Source: Xylaria sp. FL1777 (taxonomy: Eukaryota > Ascomycota > Sordariomycetes > Xylariales > Xylariaceae). Taken from it: a stretch of DNA of 64,000 bases. Made by a program: the position numbers and the translations under genes. The DNA lies in assembly GCA_022578965.1 (NCBI GenBank), contig MU400603.1, positions 97,038-161,037 on the forward strand, written 5' to 3'. The notes beneath the pieces are model-generated. The model saw only the letters and a list, made by a program, of their open reading frames with translations, was not told the DNA's origin and did no database searches. Shown here in pieces: positions 56,286-64,000 of the stretch. Position 1 is the stretch's first letter, and each line of letters begins with the position of its first letter.

Positions 56286-59200
56286 CCTCTAGTATTATGT
56301 CTTTTGATCGAATTTCTACGCCTCTGATTCCTTCCAGTGCCCTCTAGCTCCGCAGACTCTCCCAGCTGTCGAGGTGTCCTGTGGACAGAAACGAGCGTTG
56401 AACCCAGGTAATATGTTCGCGATAAATTTCAATGGCCTCTTCTTCTTTTTAAATGTTGTGAATCCTACGTCATAACATGGTCCTCGTAATAGTCATAATC
56501 CACTCCATTCGAATGTGTCGCAACCAGGGTTGGTGATAGGCTTGTTCGTTCATGAAACCAACAGACAAGAGCCATGAACAGAGGCCGGGGGGGGTACGCC
56601 GTTCCTATATAAATGATGGGCAAACGGTATGACAGCCAATAGTTAGGCCGAAATAGGACTTGACGCGATTCGAGGCTGGAGAGGCGTCGGATCGTACGCT
56701 ATATTGGCGCCGTCTAGCTGCATAGCCTCCCACTAAGGTAGTCCACCGGCTGCACCAACGCGGTTTGTGGGCAGTATATTTACCACAACGACGTGATAAA
56801 GTAAGACGGCCGCGGACCAGCGGAGTCATTTCGACGGCTTGCGAAATTAGACGAAAGTCCTTCCCGCCCGTAAGTAAGTAATGTAAGCACAGCCCTACGC
56901 GTGGGAATTCAAGGGCTAGTCTACCTAGTGTATACAATAGAAAGGTGCTCGGTTTAATAACGCCAAGATTATGTATAGGTACAGTTTGTATCAGCCCAAC
57001 GACTCCTCAGAGTAATGATTGGTTATTTGAGGGCGACTGGCTGGCTACTCATACAGCACTAGTTGACTGTGGGCTCGAATATGCTGCGAGACGGCGAGAA
57101 CAGCATACAAATAATATTGCCTTTGACAATGCAAGGGCTCCATCTAAGCCTCGTAGGGAATAGCGGGCTTCAGCTTACCTGCTGCGGCTGAGTATAATGT
57201 ATGTGGGCTGAATGTCTGGCGCGAAAAGATCCTCATTAGAATATGAACCTAAGCCTATTACAGTCGGATTCCATTCAAGTGCACATGCTGAGTAAGAATG
57301 CCTCTAAACCCTGAGAATGAGGGTAAATGAGGGTAAAGGACTTGAGTGTATAAATAGTCTAGAACTCCACTTGGGGAGGGTCTGGCACAGCAGGACGTAC
57401 GTTACTTGTCTTGAACCGACAACGCTCGACAAGATTCACGATCAATAACGACTGATAGTTTACTAGCCTATATTTTTTTTATTCATTTTTATAGTTTAGT
57501 AATCGCTCAATTGCCAGCTAGGTCTGCTGCCCTACAAATGGTAGTAGGTATACCACGTCAAGTAAACAACCACTCATATTGGACATGGGTTCGAGAGTCC
57601 GAGTTGTTATGACGTCGGAGCTCATTTTCTAGACTGGCGGCACGGCACGTTATAATCATTCAACCGAGCTGGAAATAGGTAGCGGAGATATCGTAAGGGG
57701 TTAACCGGAGCAACAGCACGGCACGGGTATAGCCGACAATGACACTTAGGGTATCGATGAAGCAACCTGCAGGGACCATACGGGGGTTATGTTGCATCGA
57801 TGGGAGTCTGAGGCTCAGCATTGTTGGTAAGAAGTGGTAACTGCGAAGATTAAACAGCCAAAAATGGACGGCTTGAAGGATTACTCGAACGCAAGTGTAT
57901 TATTACACCAGGACCGTTGCCTCTAACCTGGGGTAAAGCCCTACTACCAAAGCAGAAAGACAAGCTTCTTAGTCTCGAAAGCGTGTCACTCTAAATATAG
58001 AAAGAATGTTCCCGGCTTTTCTCCCTGACATTCCTGTCTCCACTGCAAGACCGCTTTGGGAATCATAGCGGGTAGCTGCTCAAGCAGCGGTGAGAAGACT
58101 GACTCCTGTCTAACATGAATAACATGAATACCTATTGTGTTGGTTACGGTTGATGGAGTGCAAGCTCGACTCTTGTCTTTATATATAGAAGTTGTCGCGT
58201 CCGTCCTGGTGTTGTCTTACTGAGCTTGATGATTTGTCACCGTTCAATGCCGATCGGCTCATCTTCAACTCTACAGGATTAGTTTATGCGGGCGCAGGAG
58301 AAGCTTCTACCATAGGTAGCGAAGAATTGCCAAGCCAGGATGCTCCAAAAAGTACCTAAGCTAAGTATTCTCACTATGAAAAGCTATATTACATAAGATA
58401 GGTAATTTGGCAATAAATAAGTTAATGCTCTTATACAACTGTTGGTTTCCTCTTATATAATATTCCCGTTGAATGAGCAGCTCAACAGCAACGAAGAGCG
58501 TCTCTAGACATTGAGCTCCAGCATCTCTCCGATGAGTTACTGAGTTACCCTGACTTTTTCGTATGTATTCGTAATCTCTTTCATGGGTTGAGCACAAGAG
58601 AAACTACTACTGGAATGTCTTGCGTTCAAGCTACCATCTCTTCTTGTTGACAACGTCCGCCCTTGACTTATAACTGGATGTACAACTGAGACAGCGCATG
58701 TGCGAAGACTCGCCGCTTAAAGAGGGAGAGGAACACGAGGGCTAGAAGCAGGCAAATGGCACAGAGGCATAACCGCGCCTCGAATATCGACTGGCCTAGT
58801 TTCCACAGACTCCCCCTTTAGCGTGCCGCATTTGTCTGCTAGGGGCTATCCCTTTCCAGGGACAACCACAGCCCAGAGCACGGTCTCCGCCAAATGATAA
58901 ATAAAGTCGAGCTGTATTGGAGAGGCACGGTCGATTATAGACGCATACATCCTTTCGAAAACGCAATAGAATCGACGAGTCGAACCATATGGTTAGAGAG
59001 CGCAAGCCAAGATGACCCAGTCGCAATGATCCTAGCCCTGAAGGCTTAGATGAGGGTATGTGGAAGAGTCTTGGCTTCAGACAGAACTTGTGATAATTAC
59101 AGCAATCATCTCGGTGGCTTAGAAAAGCGTCTGCTTAATACGTTGATAGATGTTAGTAAGTCTCGGCTATTTTCGGACCGCCTCGCCCTCTGCCATCAGG

Positions 59201-59516
59201 GCACTGGTGCAAGTGATTTATCTGGAGTTTGGACCGGCTGGACTGTCTTAAGATTCAAAATTATGACTACCATAATAACCGATATTCTACAGGAAATAAG
59301 CCTTAAAGTTACATAACCAGACGTCGTCATCGAGCCAGAACGAGGCAGATATTAATGCAGATGATTAAGCTGTCGCGTTCTTCTAACTCGGATAGTCAGG
59401 GTGTCATTCGTATTGCGGCGACAAAAGGGGCTGATCCACATGGTCTTCGGGGAGTAGGGAGATCCCACTTCGCCCACATCACTTACTGCGGAAGAATCCA
59501 AAACGAATGTTTTTCT
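56286..59516. other. Gene-poor region
   Basis: No intact gene seen. Several short frames occur (for example 56605-56937 minus and 59355-59606 plus) without family resemblance. The segment 57460-57500 is T-rich. The part from about 59150 to 59516 may hold upstream coding pieces of the multi-exon region at 59581. Confidence 0.45.
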
Positions 59517-59581
59517 GTCGTGCAAAAGTGGATATATACCGTTGTTGCACTGAACGCAAGAACGACGTCGTTTTCCGTGAC
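59517..59581 (+). repeat. 65-bp dispersed repeat, copy 2
   Basis: Begins GTCGTGCAAAAG, contains TATATACCGTTGTTGCA and ends TTTTCCGTGAC; the outer ends are imperfect inverted repeats. It lies directly before the coding-like frame at 59581. With the following AG it reads GT...AG. Confidence 0.6.
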
Positions 59582-60333
59582 AGATTCACGTACCAGAATC
59601 CGATAATCTCGAAAATTACGCTACAGTATCTAAGAAATTTACCCTCTTTTCAAAGTCGGTCGCATATATCATTTCCGTCGATGAGTCTAACGCTCTCCTT
59701 TGTTACCACAACCCGATAGGGGAGGATGACTCAAGCTCATTAACGAGCGAAATTCTCCAAGTTGCTGATGGCCTAAAAGGGGCAAATATTAGTGGCAGTA
59801 AGTAATAGTTGATTCTTTTTCTAATTAATGAGCTGTAGGATCTAGATTCTGCGAATCTCTGAAGAGTACCAGAGAGACTAATTGTTAGGTACTCTAGACT
59901 AAACAACCATAACGTCGGTATCAATGCGGCATTGATAGACCAGAACGAGACCGTGATCATTCACATAGATCGTAAAGAGGGTGGCAAACGTGTCTTGACG
60001 CATTTCACTTCGAACAGGAGTTTAAAATGTCTAGGAAACCGTTCAAGTCATCGATCTGCGCAAATTCCAAACGTTCACTAGAGTAAGGCGGCTGCTAGCC
60101 TGCAACGATCTAGGCTTTAGGTATGAAGCAAATTTATGAAAGAGCAACGCGTAGAATAGTAGGTTTCGATTTACAGTGCTCGTGCTAGCAGTACCCTTTT
60201 CTCTGGGGCTTGGGTTTTATGGTCTACCGTTGGTCGCCTCTCTAAGCTGTGGGTTTGCCAAGGAGAAAATACATCTGGCGAGGTTGATTGGGTTGGAGCT
60301 TTCAAGAAACAAAATTGTCAGTTGAAGGCGTGA
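59581..60333 (+). CDS. Unrecognised multi-exon coding region
   Basis: A stop-free frame runs from 59581 to a GTAAGT donor at 59798 (NLENYATVSKKFTLFSKSV, then EILQVADGLKGANISG). It has no ATG and so is not found as a simple open frame. A second frame (about 59867-60030) reads PERLIVRYSRLNNHNVGINAAL. A third (60035-60120) reads ETVQVIDLRKFQTFTRVRRLLA, then CNDLGFR. It joins through a clean GTATGA...TTTACAG intron (60121-60176) in phase to WVLWSTVGRLSKLWVCQGEN, ending at TGA 60331-60333. The last junction is well supported. The two earlier joins and the N-terminus are not settled, so exact ends are provisional. The protein family is not recognised; a decaying gene is also possible. Confidence 0.4.
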
Positions 60334-61179
60334 CTCCCGAATCGGAGTGATGATATCAATTAGGTCTCAATGGTATGTCGTCTTCGAATCTTATCCGCGT
60401 ATTGTGAGACGGAAAAGGCCCGTCTTCTGCTCCGAGATATTACATTTGTTGACTGTGTATATCAAGAACAACAGGGAATGGCTCGAAATATGGACCCCCA
60501 AAAGCTTGTCGATGATACTCCAACTTGAAAGGGCCTATGAGAGAATACGAGACGCAATGCATGCAATCCAATTGGTGGATCCAAGGTCTTCATTCCCTCT
60601 CTGCCATGGCCGACTGCTGATCGACCCCGGGCTTGAAAGGCAGCGGCCATGTCTGTGCGTATTTGATGCTCGCATCTCTGGTCCAGGCAGCAATTTTTGC
60701 CAGACTAGGAATATTGTTTACCACTACTACTTCGCTCTTTATTCAGGATAACAGTAGACCTAGGCCGGGCTGTCGTGTCATTGACGCAATCCTCAAAATA
60801 CGCGGCTTTGCGGTGAACTTACTCTAGTTCCGCGAGACACCAGCATGTGTGAACAAATTGGTCGCCAGAGCCAGGAGAAAAAACCCATGACGTATAAAAT
60901 TGCTTCTTAGCATGGATGTTGGACCGACTGATATGTGTGGCCAACAAAATGGGTGAGGGGGTACGCGTATTCGATCCGCGTATACAAACTATGCGGTATG
61001 ATACCGCCTCAATACTAATAATTCGTCCAAGGCGACAGGTTATGTAACAATATTTAATCGATGAATTCTCTATGTTGTTTCTGTAGTTTTTCTCTGTGTC
61101 TACGCTTCAACCTTCAATTCACACACAAATTTGCAACACAGTCTACAGCGTGTCATTGTCGAAATACGTCGAATCAGCC
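60334..61179. other. Intergenic region
   Basis: A frame at 60347-60751 shows no family resemblance. The last about 200 bp, up to 61179, are the promoter and leader of the peroxygenase-like gene. Confidence 0.45.
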
Positions 61180-62350
61180 ATGCAAATCCTCGTTCTCACG
61201 TTAATAGTAGGCTATGTATTTGGCCAAACAATCGATGACCACCCCTGGATCGCGGCTGGCCCAGATGACTGTATGTAGAATCATCCTGAATGCCATCACG
61301 ACGATATGCTAACCTCTCACTCATAGTTCGCGGGCCGTGTCCGATGATGAATACGTTAGCAAACCATGGGTTCCTGCCGCGCGACGGCCGAAACATCACA
61401 CGAGAAAATGCCATTACCGCCTTGACGGAAGGGTTAAACTTCAATCCAACGTTGATCAACATCATGTTTGACCAGGCTATTATAGCTAACCCGGAGCCAA
61501 ATGCCACTTGGTTTACATTGTATGATATATCCTTTGTTTGCCTTTATTTTAAAGCCGTACAATCTTTCTTTAGGAAATTACTATTTGAAAACTGGTAGCA
61601 GGGTTGGATGGTCGTTGGATGCATATCTAATTACGGCTCTAGGGATCAACTAAATAAGCACAACCTTCTCGAGCATGATGCAAGTCTTAGGTTAGTTGCT
61701 TTTCCATGCCTAACATTGGGATAATATGGATAACTATACGCCAATTCCAACCAATATTGTCATTGCACTTCACGTAGCGGAGGCTCTAACACTTGGTAGC
61801 CGCTCCGACGCCTACTTCGGGAATAACCACGTTTTCAACCAGACCGTCTTCGACCAGACGAAGACATGGTGGAGTGAGCCAATTATCACAGCCGATATGT
61901 TAGCCAACGCCAAAGTCGCACGCCAGCTGAGCTCCAAGGCATGGAACCCGACATATGTCTTCACTCTGGTTACAGAAGAATTTAGTCTCGGCGAGGTGGT
62001 AGCCCCTGTCATTGCTTTCGGCGACGTGGACACTGTCACCGTGAACAAGACCTTGGTGGAGTACTTCTTCGGTATGTGATCTGCCGCCCATATTCAGTGA
62101 ACGAAGCAGTAAATAGCCGCAACAATGAAGACAAATTGTCTAATCAGTTCACTCTCTAGAAAACGAACGCCTCCCCACTTCGCTGGGATGGAAGAAGACG
62201 GAAAAGGTCATCTCCCTTGATACCATTCTCGCCGCAACAAGCACCATCCGCAACGCTACGAGCCTCTTCACCGAGACAAATAATACCAGCCCATCAAAAC
62301 GCGCATTGTTACGTGGGAACCCGCATTTCGGTTGGGCTACTGTTGGCTGA
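61180..62350 (+). CDS. Heme-thiolate peroxidase (chloroperoxidase / short unspecific peroxygenase type)
   Basis: Five exons (61180-61270, 61327-61519, 61643-61690, 61800-62071, 62160-62350) join in phase to 264 residues, the length of short family members. A signal peptide (MQILVLTLIVGYVFGQ) is followed by RGPCPMMNTLANHGFLPRDGRNIT, where the Cys of PCP is the proximal heme ligand. The 48-bp exon 3 supplies NKHNLLEHDASL with the acid-base Glu of EHD. The next exon gives SRSDAYFGNNHVFNQTVF. The PCP and EHD-S order marks short unspecific peroxygenases and fungal chloroperoxidases: extracellular enzymes using hydrogen peroxide for hydroxylation or halogenation. Several N-x-S/T sites fit secretion. 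The small exon 3 is easily missed. Substrate not predictable. Confidence 0.88.
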
Positions 62351-62621
62351 ATATTTGCTAATGATCTCTCGGGTATCCTTCCATCCCACGAAAGCGGCAA
62401 CTGAGTGATTAGGATGAATCTTTGAGCTATCATAGAGCTGTAGGCCAGGAGGGATATGAGGTTATTAACTAGTAAAGTAGCACTATTATCGTTCTTGCAC
62501 TCAAGTTTATACTTGTTCCGGAATGACACGGGACGGATTTGTGATACGAAGACAGGGGGGCTGTATGTATTCTTTACCCATATTCTATTAACGCCCATTT
62601 CAACCCTGATGCCTGAAGCTC

Positions 62622-63594
62622 TTATAAGCAATTACTTATCGCCACGAAGGTGGCTAGACCCATAAAGGCGAAGAAGCTTAGATTCACAATCGAAGCGCTA
62701 CTCTTGTCATCACCACTGTTGCCATTATCATTATTATCATCATCACCTCCCATTTGACCTGTGGTTCCATTGCCCATTTGGTTTACCGTCGCATTGCCAG
62801 CCAATTCGTCGTATGTCGGCCACGGGTCTGCAGAGGCGTCTGCCAGAGAGCCATGGACATGATTGTAGTCTTGGTAAAAGGACAAGAAGTCGTCAACCAT
62901 AAGGGGACTTAGACTACCCTTGTACTTCTGTTGCCCAGGGGGAAGGAGATATTGCTTATCGTCGAGCCACTGCAAGCCGCAGGCCTGGATACGTGCCCCC
63001 TCGAGCCCGTCGGTGCTGTTGCATCCAGCCAGAGTGCCGTTCCAGCAAATGTACAATGGGGTGAAGCCGTAAAACGCAGTATAGTTATACGGGATGTCAG
63101 GTTGATCGATTACATTTGTTGTGAAGTTCATGACAATCGTGGCGTTGAGGTTCCCGCTTGTTATATTCGGCGGGTTGGCTGCCTGAACAAGCGAGAGAAG
63201 GTGTGCTTCCGTGGCCGGATCTACATGCAGGTTCTCCTCCACGGCGTAGTTATCGCTGTAGTATGTTGTGTTCACAGCTCTCGGGTACGCTAGGGAAGAC
63301 CTGAGATTAGTCTGAAGCTGACATAAAGGGATTATATTACTCACCAATCAGCCCCATCGAGTAGCGATGAAAGCTGCAAGTGCTGCTATTTCCGCCATCG
63401 CTCTGAGCGAGCTCGGTGGTGCAATTGACAAGGGGTGTCACTCTGTACTTTGGACGCTCTGTGGTGTAAGGATTTATGCCTTCTGTGTAATTGTCAACAT
63501 CATATTGATTGAATTCAAACTTTGTGCAATCGGCCGCAACCAAGGCCAGTAGCGCACTGCTAACGACCCAGACGAGCTTGAACCGGATTCCCAT
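62622..63594 (-). CDS. GPI-type secreted glycoprotein
   Basis: Two exons (63594-63345, 63289-62622) give 305 residues. A signal peptide (LVWVVSSALLALVAADC) is followed by many N-x-S/T sites (for example NCTTE, NSSTCS, NTTYY, NITSGN, NYTAF). Near the C-terminus a Gly/Asn/Asp-rich linker precedes a hydrophobic end, ASIVNLSFFAFMGLATFVAIS, which fits a GPI-attachment signal. Cys residues at CTKF, NCTTE, STCSF, ICWNG and GCNST suggest disulfides in the ectodomain. I recognise no enzymatic domain. The acceptor CCTAG is one of two nearby; the other leads to an immediate stop. Cell-surface or wall location is inferred. Confidence 0.65.
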
Positions 63595-63879
63595 GATGTA
63601 TCACGGGGTAAAACTTGGAGGTTTATCTTGAAATTTCCAGGAAACTCACGAATTAGCTCAACTATGCGGCAAGCAGATAATTAATTATTAAATACAACGG
63701 CTGCGCCGCAAGATCTTGCAGATACGCAGTATTGCAGGGGTAGTTCCCGGGCTAACGAAGGCGGGCTGGTTCTGGCTTATTACCCTGGGCGCAAAGGGCA
63801 TGGTCAAGTCCATAGACAGCATCCTCGGGGATACTATCTATGAAGGACCCTTTAGCGATATTCTGGTAGCTAACGAATT

Positions 63880-63918
<39 letters not shown>

Positions 63919-64000
63919 AAAAAAAAAAAAAAAAAAATAAAAAAAAATTAAAAAAAAAATAAAAATTTTTTTTTATAAAAAAAAAAAAATTAAAAAAACG
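63595..64000. other. End of window: coding-like patch, then T-run and A-rich sequence
   Basis: The plus strand at 63716-63881 has a GC-rich stop-free stretch (for example GWFWLITLGAKGMVKSIDS, then GDTIYEGPFSDIL) that looks like part of an exon, family unknown. It runs into 36 T residues (63882-63917) and then about 80 bp of A-rich sequence with short T-blocks. The last part is low-complexity and may be an assembly or repeat edge. Confidence 0.5.
63882..63998. repeat. Poly-T followed by A-rich low-complexity tract
   Basis: A run of 36 T (63882-63917) is followed by A-runs broken by single T, TT or longer T-blocks. The two halves can pair as a long A/T hairpin. Confidence 0.9.

Noticed and set aside
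57580..57620. GGGTTCGAGAGTCC considered as a tRNA T-arm
   Set aside because: No matching D-arm, anticodon stem or acceptor stem at the right distance on either strand.
45509..64000. Secondary-metabolite cluster formed by peroxygenase, protease and oxidoreductase genes
   Set aside because: No polyketide synthase, peptide synthetase, terpene cyclase or pathway regulator is present and the genes are spaced by unrelated ones.

Overview
The window looks like nuclear DNA of a filamentous ascomycete (Pezizomycotina, probably Sordariomycetes). The evidence is intron-bearing genes on both strands, with introns of about 48-256 bp, donors of the GTAAGT/GTGAGT/GTATGT type, CTAAC/CTGAC branch sites and YAG acceptors. 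The encoded families are typical of moulds: F-box and 2EXR proteins, KNH-domain secreted proteins, a GPI-type aspartyl protease and a heme-thiolate peroxidase. I see no prokaryotic operons, CRISPR array, rRNA or convincing tRNA. Most gene models below were joined by eye. I placed each splice site so that the reading frame and the protein family both continue across it.

Left part (1-22.5 kb), gene-dense and mostly housekeeping: an RNA polymerase I subunit A34.5-like protein, a D-2-hydroxyacid dehydrogenase, an F-box protein, an unrecognised 454-residue protein, a dienelactone-hydrolase/SnoaL-like two-domain protein, a CaMK-type kinase, a mitochondrial GGQ (ICT1-type) peptidyl-tRNA hydrolase, a Nab3-like RNA-binding protein, a LETM1-like mitochondrial protein and a RidA deaminase. 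The last intron of the RidA gene carries a long (TCA)n microsatellite.

Middle part (22.5-43.5 kb), sparser with AT-rich gaps: a short retroposon with an 11-bp target-site duplication and poly-A tail, a KNH-like secreted protein, a broken small membrane-protein gene, a cupin/JmjC-like protein, a short-chain dehydrogenase, a conserved fungal protein, a multi-spanning membrane protein, an OGFr-domain protein and a 2EXR protein whose two exons do not join in frame. A 65-bp dispersed repeat occurs three times (23.2, 33.0 and 59.5 kb).

Right part (43.5-64 kb): an atypical Ras-family GTPase with a poly-Gly insertion and no CaaX box, an aspartyl protease with a one-base phase problem at one intron, an AMMECR1 protein, a Rieske plus ferritin-like (DUF455-type) protein, a tiny secreted protein with dibasic sites, a four-span membrane protein, an unrecognised multi-exon coding region, a short unspecific-peroxygenase/chloroperoxidase-type enzyme and a GPI-type glycoprotein. 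The window ends in a long T-run followed by A-rich sequence.

The genes do not form an obvious pathway or biosynthetic cluster. The last third is somewhat enriched in secreted or cell-surface products. The most unusual observations are the retroposon, the 65-bp repeat family, the coding region near 59.6-60.3 kb, the Rieske/ferritin-like fusion and several genes with apparent single-base or single-codon lesions.
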